64,000 nucleotides of DNA from Ananas comosus. Lineage: Eukaryota > Streptophyta > Magnoliopsida > Poales > Bromeliaceae. Below the pieces are notes generated by a model. It worked only from the letters and a program-made list of their open reading frames with translations, made no database searches and had not been told where the DNA came from. Of the stretch, positions 34,677 to 47,226 are shown piece by piece. The stretch's first letter is position 1, and each line of letters starts with the position of its first letter. The DNA lies in the NCBI RefSeq assembly GCF_001540865.1, contig NC_033638.1, positions 2,011,902 to 2,075,901 of the forward strand, given 5' to 3'. The position numbers and the translations under genes are program-made.

Positions 34677-37600
34677 CAACTAGTCTGCAATCTGCAGCTT
34701 TCTTGTACATAATACCATACCCAAGCATACTCTTCACATACCTCAGGATTCGACGAACAGATTCCAAATGAGCCTTCTTTGGACTTTGCATGTAGCGACT
34801 CATCACACCAACTGCAAAGGAAATATCTGGCCTTGTTAGAGTTAAGTAGATAAGACTACCCACTAACTGCCGGTACATGGTAGCATCTTCTAAATCTTTC
34901 CCTTCATGAGCACACATTTTGGCGTTTGGCTCCATCGGTGTCGAGATTGGCTTGCATTTAAGCATTACAAACTTCTTCAACAGATCTTTGGAATACTTTT
35001 GCTGATGGAGAAATATTCCTTCCTTAGTACGGTCAATCTCTAAACCAAGAAAATGCTTGAGCTTTCCCAGTTCTTTCATCTGAAAGCGAACTGACAAATT
35101 CTCCTTGGTTTGGAGAATTTCTTCTTCACAATCGCCCGTGATGATTAAATCATCCACATACACCAGCAAAATAGCTAGCTTCCCTCCTTTAGTTTTGACA
35201 AACACGTTAGAATCCGCAGATGTCACAGAATAACCGCTATGAGTGAGAAATTCGGCAATCTTACCATACCAAGCCCTCGGTGCCTGTTTCAATCCATAGA
35301 GAGCCTTCCGGAGCTTACGCACATACTCAGGATAGTCTTGACTCTGAAAGCCCATCGGTTGGCTTATGTAGATCTCCCGATCTAGCTCCCCATGCAAAAA
35401 TGCATTCTTCACGTCCATTTGCCACAAGTTCCAACTTTTGCTAGCTGCAAGTGCTAGTAAGACTCGTACAGTTGTAAACTTTGCAACTGGACTAAACGTT
35501 TCATCATAGTCTAGTCCATATTGTTGAGAGAACCCTCGGGCGACCAGACGAGCCTTGTGCCTTTCTATTGATCCATCTGTGCGACGCTTTATTTTGTACA
35601 CCCATTTGCAAGAAATAGGCTTCACATCTCTTGGCTTTGATACGAGTTCCCAAGTCTGATTTTGCTTTAATGCAGCAATTTCCTCTTCCATAGCTTTAAT
35701 CCATTCTGGACTCTGGGATGCTTCCTCAAATGTCTCTGGTTCTTTTGCATCTACTTCTTCTACATTGGCGGCATTAGCATACTTGGGATTTGGCTTTCTG
35801 GCATTTGTTGATCTTCTAAGTGCAGTTGGTGTACTTGGCTCGCCTTCTTCACTTGGCCTTTGGTATACACCTGTTTGCCAAGGATTTTGAGCTATGGCTT
35901 CTTCAACATCTTCACCATCATCTGCAACCTCTGTTTCACCTGAACTTAACTGAGATTGAGAAATTTTTAATTCTTCCTTAAAGATATCTAAGTCTGATAA
36001 TACTTCCTTGTTTGAGGACCACCATGAGGAAGCTTCATCAAACACCACATTCCGAGATGTGTAGCACTTCCCGATTGTTGGATCGCAACATCGCCAACCT
36101 TTCCTTTGACTGTCGTATCCTACAAAGATACACCTAACAGCCTTTTTTTCCATCTTGCTACGTAAATGGTCAGGTACAAATACATAGCATACACATCCAA
36201 AAACTCGAAAATGACCAACAGCAGGTTTCATGTTCCATAATTTTTCAAATGGTGAAAGAAAGCATAACCTTTGTTGAGGAAGCCTATTGGTCACGAAGGC
36301 CGCAGTCTTCATCGCTTCCGCCCAAAATCGTCCCGGGACATTCTTTGCATGAAGCATACTTCGACATACTTCTGCCAGATGCCTGTTCTCCCTTTCTGCT
36401 ACTCCATTTTGCTGCGGAGTGTTGGCACATGTGAATTGATGGCGTATTCTACATTCCTGAAGGAAGTCTGAGAACTCATGTGAGGTGTACTCTCCCCCGT
36501 TGTCGGTGCGTAAGCAGCGAATTCTTTTACCAACCTCCGCTTCCGCTATCTTCTTGAACTGTTTGAACTTTAAAAAGGTTTCAAATTTTTCTTTCAAAAA
36601 ATAAACCCATACGTACCTCGAGAAATCGTCAATGAAGATCACCATGTACTTCATCCCACTAATAGAGGCTTGCTTAATTGGCCCAAACACATCAGAGTAA
36701 ATCAACTCTAATGGTTCCTTCGCTTTAAATTTGGACTTTTCGTACGGCAACTGATGTGCTTTCCCATATTGACAGCCTGCACATATACTATTTGTTCTCA
36801 CTTCAAGTTGTGGAAGTCCCTTTAACATCGACTTCTTCATCATCACATCTAGCTTGGAATAGCTAACGTGACTTAGCCGCATGTGCCACAAGTCTGCTGT
36901 CTCATTCCTTCTTGTCTTGTCTATATATGCTGTTTCCGCAGACATCACGTAGACTGATTCCAATCTTCGTCCCTTCATTGCCGGCTCTTCTGTGATCTCA
37001 AGGTCCCGATATATCCTCACATCTTGTGGACCAAACAGAACAAAATGGCCAGAAGAGGTTAATTGTGCTACCGAGAAAAGATTTTTCTTCATACCTGGAA
37101 CATGATAAACATTTTGGAGTGGCACCTCGATATCAGTGCATTGGGGAGAGACTACCGTGCTATCGATGTAAGCTATCGGTAACTTTGAGTTATTTGCCGT
37201 CACCACCACTCGACTTCCATTGTACTCTGACAAGTTCTGCAACTTCTCTATGTCGCCAGTCATATGGTTTGAGCAACCTGAGTCAACGATCCAATCATCC
37301 TCATAGTTGATTTGATTGAATGTTGTTGCTGCAAGGGCTAGCTCCTCTTTTTCCATAGCAAAGAGAGCCTCAGCATCCCATTCGTCTTCACTTTTGGAAG
37401 TAGCAGTGTTACTCTCGACGACCTTCTTTTTTGACCAGCAATCTTTCGCCATATGACCTTTCTTTTTGCAGTTGTAGCACTTCCCTTCAAACTTTTGGCC
37501 ATTGCCATAGTTCTTAGAACCTTTCCCAGCATGAACACTCCCTTCACCTTGATGACTTCTCGCTTTATCACCATTCTTTTTGGATCCATCGTTAACATGC

Positions 37601-38256
37601 TACTTGGAATTCCACCTGCCTTTATTGGCATAGAGGGCCTCTTCTTCATTCTTCAACGAGACTCCTCCCATTTGCTTAGCTAAGGCTTCTTGACCAGCTA
37701 GCAAATTTTCGAATTCCACAAGCGACAGCTGAGTTTGCCATCCTTGTATGGCAGCAACAAAACTCCTGAATTCTGGCTTCAAACCATGGATGATGATCCG
37801 CTTCATCCTAGTGTCGCCAATAGGAGCCTCCGGATCCAACTCAGTAATCTCTCGGCATAGCGTCTTCACTTTGTGGAAATACTATGCGACCGTCATGTCG
37901 CGTTGCGCTACAGACAACAACTCACTCTCTAAGAGTTGAAGTTTCGTATCGTTCTTCTTAGAGAATAGTTTGGCGAATGTATCCCAAGCTTCTTTGGGAG
38001 TTTCCGCAGCCCGGATATGCTCCAGCACATCCTCTTCAGCCGTCGTCTTCAAAACGAACATGGCTTTGCCTGCTTTAATCTTCCACTTCCGCAATGTCCC
38101 ATTCGCATCTTCAGCCTCCGGTTGTTTCACATCATTTCCATTTACAATCTCCCACAAATCCTGGCCTTGCATGTAAGACATCATGCAGGTAGACCAAGAA
38201 TTGTAGTTCTGGTTGTTGAGCTTCTTGTTTCCGCCAACGACTTGAAGATCACCCAT
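34677..38256 (-). pseudogene. copia gag-pol (Tork/TNT1-like), truncated in RNase H
   Basis: One frame starting ATG at 38256, broken only by TAG at 37882-37884 and TAG at 37600-37602; both fit CAG to TAG. Order: gag (UBN2 type), CCHC knuckle ending MAKDC (about residues 260-273), protease DSG (about residue 325, WIVDSGCSNHMTGD), GAG-pre-integrase, integrase core (first Asp near 36690, second in RTDNGG near 36503, Glu in AERENR near 36390), and RT with YVDD at 35149-35160. The frame ends after DCRLV, where an LTR is inserted; the remaining RNase H lies 4 kb away at 38845-39337. The Tork-like lineage is judged from overall similarity. Confidence 0.85.
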
Positions 38257-38290
38257 CTTGGCAATAGAGATACTAACCAAAAAGCTCAGA

Positions 38291-38847
38291 ACCTTGCTCT
38301 GATACCACTTGTCGGATCGTTGGCGCTAACCATTAATCCCAAAAGCTCGAGCTATTAGAAATACGCAACCAATTCACTTAAAGCGTACAGAAACAGCGCC
38401 CACGGGTCTCGATTGTGACTCGGCCCACCTGACCTCACGCCACTTCGAACATGACTCGGCCCAACCCAGCCTCACACCATTTCGAACATGACTCGGCCCA
38501 CATGGCCTCCCACCACAGGGCAGGATGCTGACCCATTTAAGCCAACAATCCCCCCTCCAGCACCTGCACACATTTGCAGCATGTAGGAATCGAACCCGTG
38601 ACCTCTGGCTCTGATACCAAATTGAAGAAACGACAGGTAGCAAGAATGGTTCAATAACCTCTAACGAGGGTAAAACAATGGAAGAAAACAGGGCACTAGC
38701 ACATTATTCATTTCCACAACTAATATTAAGCAATCAGTTCACTAACCTATAATTCCTAAAAATTAGGATCAGCGTAACAGACGCTAAGGACTCAATAACA
38801 GAATAACAAATAAACAGGCAACCCACGTGCTGGTGTTGTTTTATTCA
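38291..38847 (-). mobile_element. copia LTR region with two primer-site-like sequences
   Basis: Between the polypurine tract after RNase H and gag lie, on the minus strand: TGAATAAAAC... to ...TTTCTTCA; TTTGGTATCAGAGCC (about 38604-38618); a short stretch with GGAGGGGGGAT; TGTTGGCTTAAATGGG... to ...GATCCGACA (38313-38547); and AGTGGTATCAGAGC next to gag (about 38298-38311). It may be one LTR of about 535 bp, or two short LTR-like units each followed by a primer site. Three imperfect repeats of a GACTCGGCCCA / TTCGAACAT unit lie at about 38414-38505. Confidence 0.55.
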
Positions 38848-39337
38848 ATACTCCCCCTCAACACCAGCTTCTACTCTTTTTACCATGCCGAGCTGATGAC
38901 ATAAGCTTTCGAACTTGTTGCCAGTCAAGCTTTTTGTAAACAGATCTGCAGCTTGATCTTCCGTTCAGACATGTTCCAACTTAATTTCTTCTTGCAAAAC
39001 TTTCTCTCTGATAAAATGATAATGCACCTCCACATGCTTAGTTCTTGCATGAAAAACTGGATTCTCCGCTAAACGTATTGCCGACAAGTTGTCGCAATAC
39101 AAAGAGATACCATACTCTGTTGGCTGATGCAAGTCTTTCAATAATCGCATAAGCCAAGTGCTTTCTTGAGCCGCCATTGCTGCTGCTCGGTACTCTGCTT
39201 CCGTGGTTGATAAAGACACTGTTGGTTGTCTTTTGCTACACCAAGAAATTGCTCCGAACCCAAGCATGAAAACATACCGAGTAGTTGAACGTCGGGTATC
39301 ATGGTCGCCTGCATAGTCAGCATCACAATAGCCAACT
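38845..39337 (-). pseudogene. copia RNase H and polyprotein C-terminus
   Basis: It reads [15 protein letters not shown], later [14 protein letters not shown] and LADLF-like KSLTGNKFE, ending EGEY-stop at 38845-38847. A TGA at 38965-38967 interrupts it and fits CGA to TGA. Its first codons continue exactly where the pol frame at 34677 stops, sharing the five bases CAACT (39333-39337 and 34677-34681), so both pieces come from the same kind of element opened at one point. A purine tract (GAGGGGGAGT) overlaps the stop, as usual in copia elements. Confidence 0.85.
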
Positions 39338-39622
39338 TGTCACGCCCCGGGACCCAGCGGAAGCCCGCCCGGCGCGTGCCCAGACCCGCCATATGTCTAA
39401 AACATATAAGGCGTCTAAAAACAACAGTAATAAAAGCAATAATAAGAGGCATCTAGGAGTATCAGAGCATAATAAATGTCTAAATGCTACAGCAAGGTAT
39501 AAGGTAAAGCTGAAAGTCCACTAAATAAAAAAAACATAAAGTAAGTACAATAGGAAATCCCAAATACAAGTGCTATAGGTAGGTACATAGGTGGTCTCTA
39601 TACATGGATACAAGAATCTCAC
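39338..39622 (-). mobile_element. minus-strand LTR 3' end, cut by an N
   Basis: On the plus strand it begins TGTCACGCCCCGGGACCC. Its reverse complement matches the end of the solo LTR at 14828-17463 (shared ATAAGGCGTCTA and CATATG words near 17390-17415). An N at 39623 breaks it, so most of the LTR may be missing from the assembly. Confidence 0.75.
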
Positions 39623-39632
39623 NGGCGGCGAA

Positions 39633-39633
<1 letters not shown>

Positions 39634-39689
<56 letters not shown>
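39634..39689. repeat. (AC)n microsatellite
   Basis: About 28 AC units with one AA interruption. On the minus strand it is (TG)n directly after the LINE 3' end, so it may be the LINE tail or may have grown from it. Confidence 0.9.
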
Positions 39690-39744
39690 CAAAATATTAA
39701 GAGATCTGCCTTGGTGGGAATAGGGAGTCCCACTCCTCCAGCAA

Positions 39745-42700
39745 CTACTTAAGCTTGTGAGATATATTCATAGGGTTCGGTTGGATACTTCTAAAGATCG
39801 TATCATTCCTTGCCTTCCAGATGGTCCACCAGCATCCTACTAATTCGGAAAGACTGCTTCTCGTCTTGTGCCATCCTTTTCTAATCCTCGACGATGCCCA
39901 GACTAGATTTACTTCGTTTCCCAGGTCCGTCGCCTGTATACCGTTCACCCCATTCACGATAATGAACTTAGTAAAAACACACCGCGTGAACAGATGATCC
40001 ACTGATTCCTCTTCCGATCCACAAAGTACACAATCGGCATTTCCCACCCACCCACGCTTCGCAAGTAAATCGGTTGTAGAAAGCCTCTTCGTAAGAACGA
40101 GCCAACATAACACTTTAACTTTAAGAGGAATACAGAGTCTCCAAATCGTATTTAGGCCTGGTTCCCTTGTTCCCCCGTCGATCAACGCTAAATAGGTCGA
40201 CTTCACTGAGAAGAGTCTATTTGGACTCCACCGCCAAGATAACTGCTCCGGTCGTTGTTCAAGTGTAAAATGGAAAATCCTTTCCTTGAACTCTGCAATA
40301 ATGTCATTAATCCCTACTAAAATTTCAGGATCAGTGCCCAGAATCCTATTCCAGTTCCAACTGACTCTTGCGAAGCCATCAATGACTTTCAGTCTATTTC
40401 GGTATGATATCTGATAGATTTTCGGGAACGCACGGTCTAAAGTGGTTTCTCCACACCAACGATCTTGCCAAAAATCGATAGAGTTTCCATTGCCTAGTTT
40501 GTAGGCGGATCCCCATTTGAAAATGACTTTGAGGCTAAGTACTCCCTTCCACCAGTGAGATTGGGGCCTAAATGAACTGCCTTCCATCAAAGGTCTCCTC
40601 CTTTTGTAGTAGAGATCTCGAATTATCCTATTCCACTGCAGCTGGGGTGCCGTGTGGAATTTCCACCACCATTTGGTCAGCAGGGCACGGTTCATGGTCC
40701 CTACATCCAGGATCCCTAGACCACCTTCTCTCTTGCTCTTACATACATTCTTCCAAGCTAATAAGCATCCCCTGCCAGGAGAATTAAGTCCACCGTTCCA
40801 GAAAAAGTCTCGGCGGAGAGCTTCCATGCGCTTGATCACCCATTTAGGTGCCTTGAACACCGAAAGAAAATAGAGAGGGAGGTTTGTTAGAAGAGCATTC
40901 ACCAGGATAAGTCTACCTCCCCTGGAAAGGAGTTTGGCCTGCCAGCCATCGATCTTGCACTGGACTTTCTGAATGATGCCCCTCCAATCCACTTTAGAGG
41001 GGGGTTTGGGAGATAGTGGCAAACCTAGGTATTTTGTCGGGAAAGAACCGAGGCGGCACTCAAGTAAGTTCGCTAGTCTAGTCGTTTTTCCTTCTACCTA
41101 ACCTAGGTAAAACAATTCCGATTTATCTCTGTTGATAACCAAACTCGAGGCCCATTCGAACAGTTGCCACAAGAATCTGAGATTTCTCATGTATCTCTTT
41201 CTAGCCTCGCAAAAAAAGAAGGTAACGTCCGCAAATTGAATGAGAGAAATCCTGCTCGTGTCTGACGGCCCGATACCTTTGAGGAGGTTGTTGCGTAACG
41301 CTTCATTAGTCAAGCGGGTTAGGCACTCGGCCACCATCAGAAATAGGAACGAGGAGAGCGGATCCCCCTGCCTGACTTCTTTTTTAGTCTTGATCCAGTT
41401 GGTTGCCTCTCCGTTAATCAGAATTGCAACTTTCGCATGGCACACACACAGAACAATCCATTCGCACCACTTGTCGTTGAAACCCCACCACCGAAGAATA
41501 CGGAAGAGGAAAAGCCAGTCAATCCTATCATACGCCTTTTCGAAGTCTACCTTTACTGTGACCGCCTCGATAGCTTTCTTATTACCCCAGCTAAGGAGTT
41601 CGGCTACAGTTACATACGCATTAGTAATGTTTCTTCCTTTCAGGAATGCTGACTGTGACGGGGAGATCAGATAGTCCATGACCTGTTCGAGGTGATTCGC
41701 CAACACTTTTGACAAGATCTTTTGAATTCCGTTCAGTAAGCTAATGGGTCTATAGTCGTTGGCCCTTTTGGCCCCCTCCTTCTTAAGGATAAGGCAGATG
41801 AGAGCATAGTCGATCGGATCAGTGGATAGCTTCCCCTTAAACATCTCTTGGAATAAACTGAAGATATCGTCCTTGACCGTGTCCCAGAAGACTTGGTAGA
41901 ACTGTAGTGGGAAACCATCAGGGCCCAGTGCCTTGTCGCTCCCAAGTTGGAAAACTGCTTGCTTGATTTCGTCAATGTTGAAGGGTTCGGTAATCCTCGT
42001 AAAGTCAGAGGCTGGAATGCGATTTGAACTGAAGAGACTACACCAATCCCCAACCGAGGCAGGGCTCGAATTAACTGGCGCGAATAGATTCTTGAAAAAG
42101 TGATAGAAATGTTTCTTCTTGTCCTCTTCAGAATAATGCTCGACATCGTTTTCAACAACCAAATCGATCCTGTTAGCTCTGCGTCTGCCATTAGCTACCG
42201 AGTGGAAGAACTTAGTGTTATCATCTCCTTCTCTAAGCTAGTGTTGTTTGGCCCGCGTTCGCCAGACCGAAGCTTCGTCATTAAGGACCCCTCGTAGCTT
42301 GGCCTTAAGATCTTCTCTTTTTGATTGTAGTTCCAGTGAGAGTTCTCCTAATTCTTCTGCTTTGTCGATCGACTGGATTTCATCCATTAGAGAATTTTTT
42401 ACTCCTCTAATACTGTAAAACTCGTTGGCACACCATTCTTTGATCCTCTGGCGGCAGTGTCTCAGCTTCGCGGTGAAGGTGAGCATGGCCGACTTACCTG
42501 TCGTACCCTGGGTGCCTTCCTTCCACCAATCCGGCAATTTGGTGATGAAACCGTCGTGGTTCAACCATGCTTCCTCAAAACGAAAGGACTTGTTCCTCAC
42601 GTTAGCACTTCGTTTCACAGTAAAAAGGATAGGGCAGTGGTCAGACGTGACTCTAGGGAGTGCTTCGACTTTAGAAAAGGGAAATTTCTGTTCCTATTCC

Positions 42701-43356
42701 GTGGAGATTAGGAAGCGATCGAGTTTCGCGAGAGTCGGGGTTTTCTGCATGTTGGACCATGTGAACGATTGGTTAGTCAGGGGCAAGTCGATCAGAGCTA
42801 ACTCATTGATAAGATCGTTGAAAAGAGCTGTCGCTTTGGAACTCCATGGTCTTCCCCTCCGCTCCTCTTGTCCCCGAGTACTGTTGAAATCTCCATAGAT
42901 GATCCACTTGCCCTCACTACGATCCTTCATATGAGCCACTTCGGAAAAGAACTCCTCCTTGCCGTCCCACGAAGCGGGGCCATAGACATTGGTAACATAG
43001 AAGTTTGTGTTGCGCGTGACGGAGGAAAGAAGAACAGTAATGACAATTTTCCTCACTAGAACTTCTTGACAGTTGAAAAAGCGTGAGCTCCACCCCGTGA
43101 TAATCCCCCCCGAGACGCCGTTCGATTTGAGGTACACACATTTGTTGAGAAAGGAGCCACCAAAACTACGCAAAAAGGACCCTGCCTGAGACATGATTAA
43201 CTTTTGATTCTTGAATACAGACAACCACATTGTGAAATTTCGAAAGTACGGCCCTAACGACGTTACGTTTAGATGGGTCGTTAAGCCCCCTAACGTTCCA
43301 GCTACAGACTCGGAACATAAAACATGAGTAGACACTGACACCAAAAAGGAGCCCAA
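39745..43356 (-). pseudogene. LINE ORF2: endonuclease-reverse transcriptase
   Basis: One frame over 3.6 kb with three stops: 42694-42696, 42238-42240 and 41098-41100, each TAG. The N-terminus has the APE-type endonuclease start (CSWNVRGLND) and IYGDFN; the centre has RT motifs (LNGIQKILSKVLANHL, VDFEKAYDRIDW, RQGDPLS). The catalytic FADD box reads FADV, so the enzyme would be inactive. The C-terminal part contains the zf-RVT pattern (CIPLKVKVLCWLVL, then ADCVLCGSEEESVDHLFTRC). The first two stops replace expected Trp codons. Confidence 0.85.
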
Positions 43357-43389
43357 AATCGGTGACTACAATTGCTACCAACTCCCAGG

Positions 43390-45940
43390 CTACACACAGT
43401 CGTACAGTAGCTCAGCGAATTTCGTCGCCTCGCTCTCAGTCAGCGTCACCCTACACAACCTACTCTTGGCGATGACCTTCTTCACGGACTTTCCGTTTGC
43501 GCTCCCATCCCTACCTTCACGGAGACCAGCCTTCCTAGACATAGCCTCGTGTAAGATTGAGATCTTGGTCATGTTGGCGAGACGCTTGCTAGCCCGTGGC
43601 GGGGTAGAACGCAAGGTAGTATCCGAATCATCCAGAGTAGCTAAAACCTGGGTCAGCGAGTCCCGGTGGTCAATCCCGCATTCGTGGTCTTTGTCGAGGG
43701 TGGAAGAGACGAACGGATCGAGTTGGCTATCGTAGGGTAAAGCAGTCACAGTATCCACCTTCAGGTCAATGGATGGGGGTGATCGAGCTCTTTTACCTGT
43801 GTCCTTAACGTCCCAGCTTGACACATGGTCCAAAATGCTCAGCCCAAGGAGAGAATGGGTAAACAACGGCCCACAACCCAATAATCAAGCCTAACCAGCC
43901 AAGAGTTGGGGGAGAAAAAAGCATGAGGCCCCCAGGCCCGTTTGACCACAAAAGGCCCAATCACAAGCACTGGGACCGGCCCGCACCCACTCCTACCAAT
44001 CACTACTTGGCCCACCAGGCAAAGGGAATTAGATAGAAGCATAGCAGGCAAGCCAGCTAGCTTCTGCCTTGGTCCCGAGATCTGACTCAAGGCATTAAAG
44101 GCCTCGGTCTCCGCGTCAGCCAAGATCGAGGAGCCCGCCTTCCTAGGCTCTCCCTTTGGCAGAAGAGAAAGATGAAGCCTCTTTGACATGGAGGAAGTAA
44201 GCAGGCCTTCCCTGAAGTCTCTTCTCCCTTTTTTCCTTCTTCATGCAAAATGTGGTACTCTCCCTGAGCTTTGCTTGCCTCGAAAATAATGAGCCGAGGG
44301 CCTCGGACCCAGCGCCATAACAAGCCGTTGCACCGCGATGCCGTCCCACGTCCACGGCGGCGACCCTAGCCACAGCGACGCCATGCCTGGCCGACGGGGG
44401 TGCGTGCTACAGCACTGCGGGGCGACACACTGCCGCCCTGGAAACCCGCAGGTCCGCCGCGGCGACCCTAGCCACAGCAGCGCCTTGCCTGGCCGACGGG
44501 GGTGAGCACTGCAGCACCGCGGGGCGATGCTCTGCCGCCCTGAGAACTCACAGAACCGCCACGGCGCCTTTCTCGGCCGCTTTGCGAGCTCGCTGGCCCG
44601 TCGTGATGGGAGAAGCCCTGAGCAACTGCTGGAGAGGGTCCGCTTCCTCAAGAACCCCAGCTTCGTCCTTCATCTCTTCGTCAACGCCCTCGCTTTCCTG
44701 GTCACCCCCCCGACCACCTTGCTCGTCGTCGTTAGGCCCATTCTGCGGCTCCGTGGGAGGGTCGTCTCCTCCAACCTCTGCCGCCCTCTCCCAGCTCTCC
44801 AAGTGAACCCTGATGGAGAAGGTCTCCTCCCCGAGCACTACAGACAGGTTTTGGGGGATGTCCCTTACCAAGTCAAGGGCGATCAGGCAGTGGAAAGCTC
44901 TGAGGTCCGTCGTCGCCCTAGTTGTCGCATCCGCTTTGATAAATCGCCCGAAGCCACAAACAATGGCCGCCACCCGTGCCACCGTCCAGCATTCGAACGG
45001 AAGATTGAGCAGGCGGATCCACGCTGAGTATTGTAGCCGGTGCGGTTGGGCATTTCTGTATTGGCCCCAGGGATAGCATCGGATCCAAAACTCGCTGAGG
45101 GAGAGAACTTCCCTTCTGATCAGCACATCAGCGGAGACCCATTCCGAAAGGAAAATTGCGAATTCTAACGTGCGACCGAGAAATCCTCTGTGTACCCCGC
45201 AAAACGATTGGCCAAAGCGTTGGCAATGAAGCGTATAGGGTCAGGTCCCACATTCACTGGCCAGATTAAGTCCGCCAGGACGGCGTTGCGGCGAAGCTCC
45301 CTTCTACCCAAGTACTCCTCAGTGTACGGGACGTAGACCATAGAAGCAGGTGCCAGCCCCCGGTGCCAGTAAGCCCTAATCATGTCAGCGTCTGTCTTAA
45401 CTGTCTTACCCTTGCAATGGTGAGCTCGGTGTCCAGTTCTGAAGCACCTATAGCACCTTACAGGGTCGCGGCACACAGCGATAGTGTGATCACGAGCGAG
45501 GCACCTGAAGCACCGCCTCGCTTGGTACCGAAATGGTGTAGCCTTGGGGCTGGAAGTGGAAGGTTTCCGGTTGGGTTTAGAAGTGAATGCAAGGGGAGGT
45601 GGGCTCAATTTCCTCAGCAGCGCGTCCTTATAGGATCCAAGGGCAGTAAATGGAGGTATAAATTCTCCACCTTCCACCCTGTTCAAGCCTCCCTTTCTTG
45701 GATCTCTAGGTGACAGCCCCATCTTGCACTTAGATGTCCATCATTAAGGCCAACGTTCTGATCACGAAGAGGGTTCTTACTGGAATTAGCTAACATCTTC
45801 TCAGCTGTATCATTGCTCCCAAACACCTCCAATAACTCTCGACCAACCTCGTCTGCCCATGCCAATCGCTTCACAATCTTCTTCCTCTTCCCCTCTAGGT
45901 GCACGCCCTTTCTCTGTCTCTCTCTCATCTCTCCAACCAT
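43390..45940 (-). pseudogene. LINE ORF1 (RNA-binding), frameshifted
   Basis: Pieces in three frames form one plant LINE ORF1: N-terminus 45940-45683; a segment 45722-45165 with two knuckles, CFRCLARDHTIAVC and CYRCFRTGHRAHHC; 45126-44548 with the FWIRCYPWG ... WIRLLNLPFE region (DUF4283-like) followed by a Pro/Glu-rich linker; and a C-terminal piece 43881-43390 ending in a basic SKRLANMTK / SRKAGLREG motif. The 44190-44547 part is low-complexity and GC-rich. It likely packages LINE RNA when intact. Confidence 0.7.
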
Positions 45941-46076
45941 TAACCAGAGTTATCACATTAGAAGGCTAATATTGAAAATACCTTTTTTACATTCCAATCT
46001 ATTTCAAATATACCCCTATAGTTAAAATCTGTTAATAAACTCTGTCATCTCTATGAAATTACTATTTTGTGCTTTC

Positions 46077-46240
46077 AAATATACCTTTCTATGAGCACCG
46101 ACTTTTCTTATTTGCCCCTAAGTTAGGGGCACAAAAAGTATTTTATTTTTTGGTCTTTTCAAATATATCATACTACCATCACCAACATTTCTTATTTGCC
46201 TTTAAGTTAAGGGCAAAAGTGGTATTTTAATTTTTTTTAA
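46077..46240. repeat. imperfect tandem duplication, about 80 bp x 2
   Basis: Both copies run TTTCAAATATA...ACC...TTTCTTATTTGCC...TAAGTTAGGGGCA...GTATTTTA. Divergence is moderate. Confidence 0.6.
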
Positions 46241-47226
46241 CTGTGATAGATACTTAACTCACATTTAACCCAAGTTAACTTAGGTGATAACTGTAGAGAT
46301 ATTTTGGAATAACGAAGAACATATGAGAGGTATATTGGAAAGAAAAAAGAAGTAGGGGTAAATAAAATATTTCCGAAGTTTTGAGGGGTATATAGGCAAT
46401 TACCGCTTTAAACAAACATGCCAATATGAATCTAAAATATATGAATTTATTAATATAAATTTTTTTTATTCAGTACATCATATGGGGCTATTCAAACTTA
46501 GTTTACATATATTAGGTGAAAAATGGGTCTCACATATTTAACCATCCCAACCAATTTTAATCTAATCTATTAAAATTTGTCCTGGATTGTTGAAAACAAA
46601 TTGTTGCTTCATTTATAGATACTGACGAGAAGTTACATCTACATTTTTATGCAATGAGATCCAACAACAAATGGAAAAAATTGTTATAAGCATTGATCTA
46701 CGTACTTGATATTAATGAAGATTTTCATCAAAAATAATACTTTCCATTAATGGAAAAAGATCATGCTATAATGGAAAACTATCAAAGATAAGATTGCAAG
46801 TGAGAAAATATATCATTTCATGTCAAGAAAATAATTCATGAAGATGATCGAGAGACCAACTAGAAAGCTCAATTAAATTCAAGAAGGAAATATCGTAAAG
46901 GATTATTTGTGAAATATACGCACATCAAGATTGATTTCAATCCACTCAAAAAAGAAAATTATGATTGTATTTTATCATTTCAACTTATTTTCTTTTATGC
47001 ATGTAATGCTATTCGTAACACTTTGTAAAATTTATATATTGAATAGAATGAGGAATACTCTAAAATATAGAGAGAAACCATTTTAATAATTTCTGAGTCT
47101 TATTTTGGTGTTTTTAGTCTACTAACCGTCTCAAAAAAAAATTTATAAAATTGGACCCCCTCAAATTTATATTTGTAAAAATAGACTCTGGGTAGACACA
47201 TGAGTGCCAAGTTCGCGGGAATATAT

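Larger units (their letters stand above)
39690..45960 (-). mobile_element. plant LINE (L1-clade type), near full length, degenerate
   Basis: On the minus strand, ORF1 (45940 to 43390) is followed by ORF2 (43356 to 39745) with endonuclease, RT and a C-terminal zinc-binding-like region. No poly(A) is visible; the 3' side runs into TATTTTGTTG and then a TG repeat. I found no target duplication. The exact 5' end (about 45950) is uncertain. Confidence 0.8.

Noticed and set aside
38585..38620. Possible tRNA gene (GGTTCGATTCC next to TGGTATCAGAGCC)
   Set aside because: No A box, anticodon arm or cloverleaf; it is the primer-site region of a copia LTR.
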